From NCBI GenBank assembly GCA_963757125.1, contig CAVWQP010000004.1, positions 1,116,001 through 1,180,000 of the forward strand: 64,000 nt of DNA, given 5' to 3'. Each line of letters opens with the position of its first letter. The stretch's first letter is position 1. The position numbers and the translations under genes are program-made. The DNA comes from CAVVSD01 sp963757125. GTDB taxonomy: Bacteria > Actinomycetota > Thermoleophilia > Solirubrobacterales > Solirubrobacteraceae. The notes beneath the pieces were generated by a model, which saw nothing but the letters and a program-made list of their open reading frames with translations, had not been told where the DNA came from and made no database searches. Below, piece by piece: positions 54,880 through 63,937 of the stretch.

Positions 54880-56663
54880 TCAGCTCCCCTCTCCCTTGCT
54901 CCCCCGTCGCGCATGCGCGCGCGGAGCTCGTCCGTCGCGGCGTCATCGAGCGCACCGGCCTCGATGACGACGCCGTAGATGTCCCTGGCCTGCCCGGCCG
55001 AGATCAGCTCGTCGAGGCAGTCGCTCAGCACGCGTTCCGGCTCGCGGTCGAGCGGGTCGCCGAAGCCGCCGCTCGTGACGCCCTCGATGACGAGCCGGTC
55101 GCCCGGCGCGAACCGGTAGGCGTTCTCCTTGGAGTGCATGCGCTCCCGCGTGCCGTCCGTGCGGTGGTGCCAGAAGCGCCCTGGCCGTCCGGCGGTGCCG
55201 CCGAACACGCCGGGCGGCGGGTCGACGTCGGCGTGGCGCTCGGACTCGGTCGAGATCATCCCGCCGGTGAGCCAGGCGTAGTCGCGGACCGCGCTCGTCC
55301 CGCCGCGCCAGCGCCCGTGCCCGAACTCCTGCTCGATGAGCTCGTAGCGGTGGAAGCGGAACGGGAGGTGCATCTCGAGGTCCTCGATCGGCTGGTTGCG
55401 GATGTTGGCCGAGAGGCAGTCGACCGCGTCCATGCCGTCCTTGCCCGGGCGGCCGCCGTAGGAGCCCTCGTCGACCTCGACGGTGATCCAGTAGCTGCCG
55501 TCGGCGTGGGTCCCGCTCATGTACATGCCGTTGAGCTGGGCCGAGTTGCCCGCGCTCGTGCGATCGGGCATGACCGGCGCCAGCGCCTGCAGGATGAGGT
55601 CGGCGACCCGGTTGGCCGGCGTGAAGCGGATCTGCGTCGCCGCGGGGAAGCGCGGGTTGAACATGCAGCCCTCGGGCGCGATGACCGTGATCGGCCGGAA
55701 GCCGCCCGAGTTCGCCGGCACGTAGGCGTCGGTGAGGAACGTGTCGAGCAGCAGCGTGCGGAACAGGCTGTACACCGCGACGAGGGTCGAGCCCCCGTAC
55801 GGCGTGTTCAGCGAGTTGGGGCGCTGGGGCGGCGTGTCGGTGAGGTCGACGGTGACGCTCTCCCCGTCGACGATCACGACGACGTGCAGGCGCTCGGGGA
55901 CGTCGCGGTTGATCCCGTCGTCGTCGAGCCAGCCCTCGGCGTGGTACGTGCCGTCGGGGATCTTCGCGAGCTCCGAGCGGATCATCCGCTCGGCGTAGTC
56001 GATGAGCGCGTCGGAGTAGGCGCGCACGACCGGCCAGGAGTGCTTCTCGACGACCCCCTGCAGCCGCCGGACGCCGTGCTGGGCGGAGGCGATCTGGCAG
56101 GCCAGGTCCCCCATCACCTCGCGCGGCACGCGCGTGTTGTCGGTGAAGAGGTGCCACATGTTGTCGTCGCGGACGCCGTCGCGGACGATGAACGTCGCGT
56201 TGAAGATCGTCCCCTCGGCGTACATGTCGATGAGGTCGATCGCCGCGCCCGGGAAGGCGCCGCCGATGTCGAGGTGGTGCGCGGTGTTCCCGGAGAACCC
56301 GATGAGCTCGCCCTCGTGGAAGACCGGCGCGATGACGGCGATGTCCGGCGTGTGGCTCGCGCCCTTGTACGGGTGGTTGTGCAGGAGCACGTCGCCGGGG
56401 CGCAGCTCGATCCCGCGCTCGGTGATGGTCTCCATCATCCCCTGCGTGTAGGCCACCAGCGAGCCGACGTGCAGCGGCGTGTTGTCGGACTCGGCGATCT
56501 CCTCGCAGCGCGTGTTCAGCAGCGCGGCGCCCATGTCCTCGGACTCGCGGATGAGCGCCGAGCGCGCGCTGCGGATGAGCTGGTGGGCCATCTCCTTGGC
56601 GATCGAGTCCAGCTCGCCGCCGATGATCTGCAGGAGGACGGGGTCGATCCGGATCTCGCTCAT
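54880..56663 (-). CDS. hyuB: HyuB: hydantoinase/oxoprolinase family second subunit (copy 2)
   Basis: About 590 residues from ATG 56663, which overlaps the hyuA stop (ATGA). It has RIDPVLLQIIGGELDSIAKE, LIRESEDMGAALLNTRCEE, HNHPYKGASHTPDIAVIAPV, NTAHHLDIGGAFPG and GGFGDPLDREPERV. It lacks copy 1's N-terminal lead. Its end at 54880-54882 assumes one missing base in the C5 run at 54901-54905; as written, the frame continues into the hydrolase. Partner of the hyuA at 56660. Confidence 0.88.
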
Positions 56664-58708
56664 CGGGCCACCTCCAGTCGGATCGTGCCGTCGGGGGCGA
56701 CCACGCCGTCCCAGCCGGGCGAGATCACGACGGTCGAGTCCATCTCGTGCACGAGGGCGGGGCTGGGCAGCACGTCCCCGGCGCGCAGGAGCGCGCGGTC
56801 GTACGTGGGCACGACGTGCTCGGCGTGCCCCTCGGCGGCGCCGAACACGACGGTGCGGGTGCCGGTCGCCGCGGCGCGCGGGTCGCCGTCGCCCGCCGGG
56901 ACCGAGGTGTGCGGACGGGTGGGGATCTCCCCGGTCGCGATGACGCGCAGGTTGATGATCTCGACCGGGTCGCCGGGGAAGTCGAAGCCGTACTCCCGGC
57001 GGTGCCGGCCGTGGAAGCTCGTGCCGAGCACCTCGCGCCAGCCCTCGCCGAGGGTGTCGCAGTCGACCGCGAGCTCGTAGCCCTGGCCGGCGTAGCGGCA
57101 GGCCGCCTCGCGGTGCAGCACGGGCTCGTCGCCGGCGGAGAAGCGCGCGAGCAGGTCGCGCTCCATCTCCGCGAACGCCCGGTCCAGCGCGTCGCGGTCG
57201 GCCTCGGCCAGCATGACGCCGACGGTGCGGATGCTGTCGTACTTCAGGTCGGTGGCCAGGAGGCCCATCGCGGAGGTGATGCCGGGCGCGGGCGGCAGGA
57301 GGATGACCGGCACCTCGAGCTGCGTGGCGACCTCGCACGCGTGCAGCGGGCCGGCGCCGCCGAAGGCGACGAGCGCGCACTCGCGCGGGTCGTAGCCGCG
57401 GCGCACGGAGTGGATGCGCACCTCGCGGACCATGTTCGCGTTGACGATCGCGAGGATCGCCAGCGCGGCGTCCTCCATGCCGAGCCCGAACTCGACGCCG
57501 ATGCGCTGCACCGCGTCGCGGGCGGCAGCCGGGTCGAGCTGCAGGCGCCCGTCCAGGAACCGGTCGGGGTCGATGCGACCGAGGACGACGTGGGCGTCGG
57601 TGACCGTCGGATCGGTGCCGCCGAGGCCGTAGCACGCGGGCCCCGGCACCGCGCCCGCGCTGCGCGGGCCGACGTTGAACGCGCCGCCCCGGTCGCGCCA
57701 CGCGATCGAGCCGCCGCCGGCGCCGATCGCGGTGACGTCGAGCTTCGGCGTGAGGATCGGGTAGCCGCCGATCCGGCTGTCGCGCGCGTCCATCTCGAGC
57801 AGGCGCCCCGGGATGACGCTGATGTCCGCGGACGTGCCGCCGATGTCGAGCGTGATGAGGTTCTCGTGCCCGTTGACGGTGCCGACGTGGCGACCGGCGA
57901 TGACACCGGCGGCGGGGCCGGAGAGCAGGAGGTTCACCGCGTGGTGGGACGCCTGGCCGATCTCGGCGACGCCGCCGTTGGACTGCATGACGAGGATCGG
58001 ACAGGAGACGCCCGCCTCGCGCCAGCCCTCGGCGAGGCGGTCGAGGTAGCGGCGCGTCTTCGGCTTGAGGTACGCGTTCGCGGCGGTCGTCGTGAAGCGC
58101 TCGAACTCGCGGAACTGGGCGACGACCTCGTGCGACAGCGAGACCTCGGCGTCCGGGTGGTGCTCGGCGATGAGCTCGCCCGCGCGCAGCTCGTGGCTCG
58201 GGTCGAGGAAGGCGAACAGGAAGCAGACGCAGATCGACTCGACGCCCGCCGCCTTCAGCTCGAGGATCGCCTCCACGCAGCGCTCCTCGTCGAGCGGCGT
58301 GGTGATCTCGCCGGGCGGGATCACGCGCTCGGACACCGTCTTGCGGTGCTTGCGCTCGACCAGCGGCCAGCGCTGGAACGGGATGTCCTGCATCAGCGAG
58401 AAGTTGTGCGGCCGCTGATGGCGACCGATGTGGATGATGTCGCGGAAGCCCTCGGTCGTGAGCATCCCCGTGCGCCCGCCGTCGTGCTCGAGCAGCGCGT
58501 TCGTGGCGACCGTGGTCCCGTGCAGCACGAGGCCGATGTCCGACGGATGGATCCCGGCGATCTCGCAGATCTCGCGCGTGCCCTGCACGGTGCCGCGCGC
58601 CGGATCGTCGGTGGTCGAGGGGAGCTTGTGGATGATGAGTCCCTGCTCCAGGCCCCCGAGCGCGATGTCGGTGTTCGTGCCGCCGATGTCCACCCCCAGG
58701 CTGATCAC
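56660..58708 (-). CDS. hyuA: HyuA: hydantoinase/oxoprolinase family ATPase subunit (copy 2)
   Basis: 682 residues from GTG 58708. ATP motifs ISLGVDIGGTNTDIALGG and LITLDIGGTSADISVIPGR, then VLHGTTVATNALLEHDGGRT, ESICVCFLFAFLDPSHELRA and VTAIGAGGGSIAWRDRGG. It differs from copy 1 in several substrate-facing stretches, so a different ring or ketone substrate is possible. It heads the HyuA-HyuB-hydrolase operon; the site at 58738 is in its promoter gap. Confidence 0.9.
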   Translation of the reverse strand: MISLGVDIGGTNTDIALGGLEQGLIIHKLPSTTDDPARGTVQGTREICEIAGIHPSDIGLVLHGTTVATNALLEHDGGRTGMLTTEGFRDIIHIGRHQRPHNFSLMQDIPFQRWPLVERKHRKTVSERVIPPGEITTPLDEERCVEAILELKAAGVESICVCFLFAFLDPSHELRAGELIAEHHPDAEVSLSHEVVAQFREFERFTTTAANAYLKPKTRRYLDRLAEGWREAGVSCPILVMQSNGGVAEIGQASHHAVNLLLSGPAAGVIAGRHVGTVNGHENLITLDIGGTSADISVIPGRLLEMDARDSRIGGYPILTPKLDVTAIGAGGGSIAWRDRGGAFNVGPRSAGAVPGPACYGLGGTDPTVTDAHVVLGRIDPDRFLDGRLQLDPAAARDAVQRIGVEFGLGMEDAALAILAIVNANMVREVRIHSVRRGYDPRECALVAFGGAGPLHACEVATQLEVPVILLPPAPGITSAMGLLATDLKYDSIRTVGVMLAEADRDALDRAFAEMERDLLARFSAGDEPVLHREAACRYAGQGYELAVDCDTLGEGWREVLGTSFHGRHRREYGFDFPGDPVEIINLRVIATGEIPTRPHTSVPAGDGDPRAAATGTRTVVFGAAEGHAEHVVPTYDRALLRAGDVLPSPALVHEMDSTVVISPGWDGVVAPDGTIRLEVAR

Positions 58709-58737
58709 GCGGCCATCGTATACACGCGAATGGGCGT

Positions 58738-58748
58738 ATGTTTGACAT
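58738..58748. promoter_or_regulatory. Predicted GntR/FCD operator site 5 (HyuA copy 2 / GAF protein)
   Basis: ATGTTTGACAT keeps the TGT-NNN-ACA core and the TTCGC extension of site 1. Inverted arms GCGAATG (58726-58732) and CATTCGC (58746-58752) surround it. A TATAC-like element on the minus strand (58717-58722) could serve hyuA. Confidence 0.5.
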
Positions 58749-58752
58749 TCGC

Positions 58753-59172
58753 ATGCAGCGCATCCTCGACGACCTCCGCGCGGACCTGGACGCCGACCGC
58801 TGCACCCTCCGGCTGGACGTCCCGGGCGAGACGTTCCCGGTCGTGCACGAGTCGCGCGGGCCCGGTGTCGGCACGCTCATCGGCGAGCGCACGGTCGTCC
58901 TGACCGGGCAGCCCGTCGTCCAGGCGATGCTCTCCGGGACGGAGCAGGTCGTCCAGGACGACTGCTCGACGGCCAGCGACGACCCGGCGTTCCACGCGAT
59001 GCGCGAGACGTACGGCGGCCTGTCGGCGCAGATCGTGACCGCCGTCCGGACCGATGATTCCCTGGTGGGCATCGTGTCCGTCCACGTCCTCGGCGGCACG
59101 CGGGCCTGGTCGGCGGCGGAGTGCGCCCGCGCCTCGGAGGCGTGCGCGGCCGTCGCGCGGGAGCTGCGGTGA
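58753..59172 (+). CDS. GAF-domain protein
   Basis: 139 residues from ATG 58753; ATG 58738 is possible but would include the operator. A single GAF fold: MQRILDDLRADLDADRCTLRL, VGTLIGERTVV, SAQIVTAVRTDDSLVGIVSVHVLGG and the final helix SAAECARASEACAAVAREL. No output domain. It may sense an intermediate and influence the amidase encoded next, whose start overlaps its stop (GTGA). Role unknown. Confidence 0.75.
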   Translation: MQRILDDLRADLDADRCTLRLDVPGETFPVVHESRGPGVGTLIGERTVVLTGQPVVQAMLSGTEQVVQDDCSTASDDPAFHAMRETYGGLSAQIVTAVRTDDSLVGIVSVHVLGGTRAWSAAECARASEACAAVARELR

Positions 59173-60266
59173 GGCACCGGCTCGCCCTCGATCGCGACGC
59201 CTCGATCGTGGGGGGCGATCCCGGGCCGAGCCACAACCGGCTGCACCCGGGGATCGTGCCCGTCGCGACGATCGATCCCGGCGACGAGCTCACGGCGGAC
59301 TGCCGCGACGGCATGGACGGCGAGCTGCGCCGCGCGGCCTCCGCGGGGGCGCTGCGCGACGTCGACCTCGGCGCCAACCACCCGCTCACCGGTCCCGTGG
59401 CGGTGCGCGGCGCGCGGCCGGGCGACGTCCTCGTCGTCGAGCTGCTGGCGCTCGACTGCGACGCGGTCGGGTCGACGGCCGTCATCCCGGGCTTCGGGCT
59501 CCTCTCCGACCGGTTCCCCGAGCCGCTGCTGGTCCGCTGGGACATCGCCGACGGGATCGCGCGCTCCGATGCGCTGCCCGGCGTCGCGATCGCCGGGCGG
59601 CCGTTCCTCGGCGCGGTGGCGGTGGCGCCGTCCGCGGAGCTGCTGGCCCGCGCGACGGCGCGCGAGGCCGCGCTGGGCGCGGCGGCGCTGCCGCCCGACC
59701 TGCAGGGCGCCGTGCCCCAGGGCGCCATCGGGCGCGAGGGGCTGCGCACGATCCCGCCGCGCGAGAACGGCGGCAACCTCGACATCCGCCAGCTCACCGT
59801 CGGCAGCCGCCTGCACCTCCCGGTCCACGTCGAGGGCGCGCTGCTGTCGCTCGGCGACGCGCACTTCGCGCAGGGCGACGGGGAGTCGTGCGGGACCGCG
59901 ATCGAGGTCGCCGCGACGGCCCGCGTGCGGGTGACGCTGCGCGGCGCCGGCGAGCCGGGCTTCCGCAGCTCCATGCCGGCCTACGAGTACCTCGAGGAGG
60001 CCCGCCCGGAGCCGCGGCGATGGATCGCGACGACCGGGATCCCGGTCGGCGGCGACGGCGCGAACGCCGACATGGACGTGCGGCTGGCCGCGCGCAACGC
60101 GCTGTCCGAGCTCGTCGACTGGATCGCGGCCGAGCGTGGGCTGACGCCCGAGGCCGCCTACGTGCTGGCCAGCGTCGCCGCGGACCTGCGCATCAGCGAG
60201 GTCGTGAACGTCCCGAACCCGCTCGTGTCGGCGGCGCTTCCCCTCGACGTCTTCGAAGACCGCTAG
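59169..60266 (+). CDS. Formamidase/acetamidase family protein
   Basis: 365 residues from GTG 59169. FmdA/AmdA features: LHPGIVPVATIDPGDELT, ADCRDGMDGELRRA, HPLTGPVAVRGARPGDVLVV, and the metal-site region GDAHFAQGDGESCGTAIEV. The family hydrolyses formamide, acetamide and short amides to ammonia and acid. It could take the last amide from the ring-opened substrate. The stop overlaps that of the convergent dehydrogenase gene (CTAG). Confidence 0.88.
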   Translation: MRHRLALDRDASIVGGDPGPSHNRLHPGIVPVATIDPGDELTADCRDGMDGELRRAASAGALRDVDLGANHPLTGPVAVRGARPGDVLVVELLALDCDAVGSTAVIPGFGLLSDRFPEPLLVRWDIADGIARSDALPGVAIAGRPFLGAVAVAPSAELLARATAREAALGAAALPPDLQGAVPQGAIGREGLRTIPPRENGGNLDIRQLTVGSRLHLPVHVEGALLSLGDAHFAQGDGESCGTAIEVAATARVRVTLRGAGEPGFRSSMPAYEYLEEARPEPRRWIATTGIPVGGDGANADMDVRLAARNALSELVDWIAAERGLTPEAAYVLASVAADLRISEVVNVPNPLVSAALPLDVFEDR

Positions 60267-61325
60267 CCGAGCGCGGCGCGCACGGCGGCGCCCGTCTCGG
60301 CGGTGGTCGCGGTGCCGCCCAGGTCGGGCGTGCGGGTCGCCGGGTCGGCGATCGTCGTCTCCACCGCGCTCAGGAGCGCCGCGCCGGCGTCGGCCTCGCC
60401 GAGGAAGTCCAGCAGCATCGCGGCGGACCAGATCTCGGCCACCGGGTTGGCGATCCCGCGCCCGGCGATGTCCGGCGCGGAGCCGTGGATCGCCTGGAAC
60501 AGGCTCGGGTTGCGGCGCGTGGGATCGAGGTTGGCGCTCGGCGCGATGCCCAGGCTGCCGGCGATGGCCGCCCCGAGATCGGTGAGGATGTCGCCGAAGA
60601 GGTTGCTCCCCACCACCACGTCGAGCGACGCGGGATCGCGCACGACGCGCGCCACGAGGGCGTCGATGAGGCAGCTGTCCGTCGTGATCTGCGGGAAGTC
60701 CGCGGCGACCTCGTCGAACACGGCGTCCCACAGCGGCATCCCGTGACGCAAGCGCGTTGGACTTCGTCGCGCTCGTGACGTGCCTGCGGCCGTGCTCGGT
60801 CGCGTGCTCGAACGCGAAGCGCACGATCCGCTCGATCCCGTCGCGGGTGAACACGGACGTCTCGACGGCGAGCTCGGTCGGGTGGCCGCCGTGGACGCGC
60901 CCGCCCGCGCCCGCGTACTCGCCCTCGGTGTTCTCGCGCACGAAGACGATGTCGACGTCCTCCGGCGTGACCCCTCCGAGCGGGCTGTGCACGCCGGGCA
61001 GCAGCCGCGCGGGGCGCAGGTTCACGTACTGGTCGAAGATCTGGCGCAGGGAGAGGATGAGCCCCCAGCCGGTGACCGTGTCCGGGATCCGCGGGTCGCC
61101 CACCGGGCCGAGGAGGATCGCGTCGAACGCCGCGAGCTGCTCGGGGCCGTCGGCGGGCATCATCGCGCCCTCGGCGAGGTAGCGCTCGGAGCCCCAGTCG
61201 AACGTCACCGTCTCGAGGGCGACGCCCTGGGCGGCGGCCACGGTCTCCAGGCACGCGAGCGCCTCGGGGATGACCTCGGGGCCGATGCCGTCCCCGGGGA
61301 TGACTGCGATGCGGTGTGGAGTCAT
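60263..61325 (-). pseudogene. Tartrate/isopropylmalate dehydrogenase-like enzyme, frame broken in the middle
   Basis: From ATG 61325 about 191 residues read as a beta-decarboxylating dehydrogenase: RIAVIPGDGIGPEVIPEAL, PDTVTGWGLILSLRQIFDQY with VNLRPARLL, FVRENTEGEYAGAGG and TSATKSNAL. At about 60749-60751 (CGCTTGCGTCAC) one extra T shifts the frame; the second half continues as RHGMPLWDAVFDEVA, VGSNLFGDILTDLGAA and GIANPVAEIWSAAMLL. The VNLRP and WG patterns fit tartrate dehydrogenase best. It would oxidise and decarboxylate a 2-hydroxyacid with NAD. Intact out-of-frame halves favour an error or recent mutation. Confidence 0.85.
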
Positions 61326-62110
61326 AGCGGGTGCGAGGTGGCGCCGAAGCCGCCGTCGACGGTGAGCGTCGTGCCGGTGACCCAGCGGGCCTCGTCCGAC
61401 GCGAGGTACACGAACGCGTCGGCGATGTCGCGCGGCTCGCCGAGCCTACCCAGCGGGTGCATCGCCTCGACGCCCGCCCGGGCCTCGGCGGGATCGTCCT
61501 GACCCGCGAGCCAGCGCTCGAGCATGGGCGTGGCGACGAAGCCGGGGGAGACCGCGTTGACCCGGATGCCGGCCGCGGCGCCGTCCAGGGCCATGCACTT
61601 CGTGAGCATCACGACGCCGGCCTTCGCGGTGGCGTAGGCGGCCTGGCCGGTCGTGCCGACCATGCCGGCGATCGACGCCGTGTTCACGATCGCGCCGCCC
61701 CCGCCCGCCTCCAGGTGCGGCCAGGCGGCCCGTGACACGAGGAACACGGACTTGAGGTCGACGTCGAGCACGCGGTCCCAGTCCTCGTCGGTGAGGTCGC
61801 GCACGGTCCCGACCATCGGGATCCCGGCGTTGTTGACGACGACGTCGATCCCGCCGAGCGCCTCCGCGGCGGCGCGCACCGCCTCGGTGACCGCCGCGCC
61901 GTCGGTCACGTCGACCGCGGCGTGCGCGGCGACCCCGTCGCCGAGGCTCGCCTCGAGATCCGCGAGCGCCGCGCCGTCGACGTCGAGCACGACGGTGCGG
62001 GCGCCCTCCTGCACGAAGCGCCCCGCGATCGCGCGGCCGATGCCGGATGCGGCACCGGTCACGACGGCGCGCCTGCCCGCCAGCCTTCCCTGCTCCCCAG
62101 CCTGGGCCAT
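61322..62110 (-). CDS. Short-chain dehydrogenase/reductase
   Basis: 262 residues from ATG 62110 (a longer frame would cover the operator). Cofactor motif TGAASGIG, NNAGIPMV, SIAG with Tyr/Lys in YATAKAGVVMLTK, and LTVDGGFG. Near-identical blocks with the SDR at 39713 indicate paralogy. Its stop overlaps the dehydrogenase start (ATGA), so the two act as a pair. Divergent from the SDR at 62217. Confidence 0.92.
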   Translation of the reverse strand: MAQAGEQGRLAGRRAVVTGAASGIGRAIAGRFVQEGARTVVLDVDGAALADLEASLGDGVAAHAAVDVTDGAAVTEAVRAAAEALGGIDVVVNNAGIPMVGTVRDLTDEDWDRVLDVDLKSVFLVSRAAWPHLEAGGGGAIVNTASIAGMVGTTGQAAYATAKAGVVMLTKCMALDGAAAGIRVNAVSPGFVATPMLERWLAGQDDPAEARAGVEAMHPLGRLGEPRDIADAFVYLASDEARWVTGTTLTVDGGFGATSHPL

Positions 62111-62136
62111 CGGCGGGTTGTACCAGAGGCGCACCG

Positions 62137-62147
62137 ATGTTGGACGT
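62137..62147. promoter_or_regulatory. Predicted GntR/FCD operator site 6 (divergent SDR genes)
   Basis: ATGTTGGACGT, a weaker copy followed by TCGCC, lies in the 106-base divergent gap. TATAAG (62164-62169) downstream could be the -10 for the plus-strand SDR. Confidence 0.45.
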
Positions 62148-62216
62148 TCGCCCATTCGCCGGATATAAGGGCCCATTCACGGTAGGCGTGTGGCAGCAAG
62201 GCAACAGGGGAGCTCG

Positions 62217-63008
62217 ATGTCAGACTTCAAGGTCTCGTTCAGCCTCGAGGGCCAGGTGGTCGTCGTGACGGGCGCAGCCCAGGGGATCGGCCAGGGCGTC
62301 GCGGTCGCCGCGGCGGGCGCCGGGGCGGACGTCGCCGTCGTGGACCTCGACGAGGGCGCGGCGGCGGAGACGGTCTCCCTCGTGGAGGCGGAGGGCCGCC
62401 GGGCGCTGGCGGTCGGCGTCGACGTCGGCGACCGCGATGCGGTCTTCGCCGCGTTCGATCGCATCGTCGCCGAGCTGGGCCGCGTCGACGGCCTCGTGAA
62501 CTGCGCCGCCGTCATCAGCGAGAACGTGCCCGTCGAGGAGGCGACCGAGGCCGACCTCGACCGCCTCTGGCGGGTGAACGTGAAGGGCGGGCTCTTCTGC
62601 GCCCAGGCCGCGTTCCGGGACATGAAGCCCCGCGGGAGCGGGTCGATCGTCAACATCGCGTCCCAGGCGGCGCTGCTCTCGCTGCCCAACCAGGTCGTGT
62701 ACACCGCGACGAAGGGCGCGGTCGCCGCGATGACCCGCAGCCAGGCGATCGACTGGGCGACCTACGGCATCCGCGTCAACGCGATCGCCCCGACGTTCGT
62801 GTGGACGCCGATGGCCGAGCCGATGCTGAAGATCCAGCAGGTGCACGACGCGTCGGTCCGCCGGATCCCGCTCGGGCGCATCGGGCAGCCGCGCGACATC
62901 GCCGGCGCGGCCGTGTACCTCTGCACGGACGCCGCCTCGCTCATCACGGGCCACGTGCTGCCGGTCGACGGCGGCTGGACCGCGGGCGAGCCGGGTCTCG
63001 ACCTCTAG
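62217..63008 (+). CDS. Short-chain dehydrogenase/reductase
   Basis: 263 residues from ATG 62217 (GGGGAG upstream). Cofactor motif TGAAQGIG, NCAAVISE, catalytic SIVNIASQAA with Tyr/Lys in YTATKGAVAAMT, and VLPVDGGWTAG. The Asp after strand 2 (VVDLDEG) suggests NAD. It belongs to a different branch from the other SDRs here. Its stop overlaps the convergent EamA gene end at CTAG. Confidence 0.92.
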   Translation: MSDFKVSFSLEGQVVVVTGAAQGIGQGVAVAAAGAGADVAVVDLDEGAAAETVSLVEAEGRRALAVGVDVGDRDAVFAAFDRIVAELGRVDGLVNCAAVISENVPVEEATEADLDRLWRVNVKGGLFCAQAAFRDMKPRGSGSIVNIASQAALLSLPNQVVYTATKGAVAAMTRSQAIDWATYGIRVNAIAPTFVWTPMAEPMLKIQQVHDASVRRIPLGRIGQPRDIAGAAVYLCTDAASLITGHVLPVDGGWTAGEPGLDL

Positions 63009-63937
63009 CCATGCGCCGGTGCCGGGGCGCCGCGCGCGGGGGCGGCGGTCACCACCGCGACGCCGAGGATGACGAGCGCCATGCCTCCGAGGACGATCGC
63101 CTCGGGGGCGTTGCCGCGCCCGACCTCGACCGCGACGGCGACCACGGGCGCGAGGAACTGCCACGCGCTCGCCCGGGTCGCGGGGATCAGGCGCAGCGCG
63201 GTGAAGTAGGCGAGCGACGCGATCGCCGAGCTGCCGATCGACACCCACGCGATCGACGCCCACAGCTCGCCCGAGCTCCACGTCGTGGAGGCGATGTCGC
63301 CGTAGGCGAACGCCAGCGGAACGAGCGCGATCCCGCCGATGAGGTGCTGCGCGGCGGTGAAGCCGACCAGGTCGGTCGCCGGGTACCGCGTCGTCGTCGC
63401 CTTCACGATCAGCGTGCCGACGCCGAAGCCCGCGCCGGCGAGGAGCGCGATGGTCATGCCGACGACGAGGTCGGCCGTGTCGGCCTCGCCGCCGATCTGC
63501 GAGGAGATCATCGTGACGACGCCGACGAACGCCGTCACGAGCCCGACGACACCGATGCCGGCGATGCGCTCGCCGAGGAAGACGCGGCCGAAGACGAGCA
63601 CGAAGAACGGCGTCGTGTTCACCAGCACCGCGGCGTTCCCGGCGCCGGCGAGCTTCGTCCCCTCGGCGATCCCCTCGTAGGTCAGCGTGACCATGAGCAG
63701 CCCCGAGATCGCCGCCAGGGCGAGCGGCCGGCCGCGCGGGAGCTGCCCGCGGGTGAGGACGACGACTCCGAGCAGCACGATGCCCGCCGGGAGTGCGCGC
63801 AGCACGGAGAAGACGACCGGCGAGGCGTACTCGGCTCCGATGGCGGTGGCGCGGAACGCCGTGCCCCAGAAGAACACCGTGACTCCGAGCAGCAGATACG
63901 GCAGCCACGGCACGGCGTTCGTCGTCCGCCCGGTCAT
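63005..63937 (-). CDS. EamA/DMT-family transporter
   Basis: 310 residues from ATG 63937, overlapping the stop of the upstream partial gene. Ten predicted helices in two EamA repeats: first ends TYEGIAEGTKLAGAGNAAVL with LGERIAGIGVVGLVTAF, second includes IASLAYFTALRLIPATRASA. The family moves amino acids, nucleobases or metabolites. It is probably an exporter or importer for the catabolic region. Confidence 0.92.
   Translation of the reverse strand: MTGRTTNAVPWLPYLLLGVTVFFWGTAFRATAIGAEYASPVVFSVLRALPAGIVLLGVVVLTRGQLPRGRPLALAAISGLLMVTLTYEGIAEGTKLAGAGNAAVLVNTTPFFVLVFGRVFLGERIAGIGVVGLVTAFVGVVTMISSQIGGEADTADLVVGMTIALLAGAGFGVGTLIVKATTTRYPATDLVGFTAAQHLIGGIALVPLAFAYGDIASTTWSSGELWASIAWVSIGSSAIASLAYFTALRLIPATRASAWQFLAPVVAVAVEVGRGNAPEAIVLGGMALVILGVAVVTAAPARGAPAPAHG

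Noticed and set aside
58742..58747. TTGACA as a plus-strand -35 element
   Set aside because: A -10 at 17 bases would fall in the coding part of the GAF gene; the hexamer is better explained as part of the operator.
54018..61325. A single open frame of more than 2400 codons on the minus strand
   Set aside because: It joins the dehydrogenase start, antisense-like sequence, hyuB and the hydrolase only because GC-rich DNA has few stops; the real genes with ribosome sites and family motifs lie in different segments and frames.
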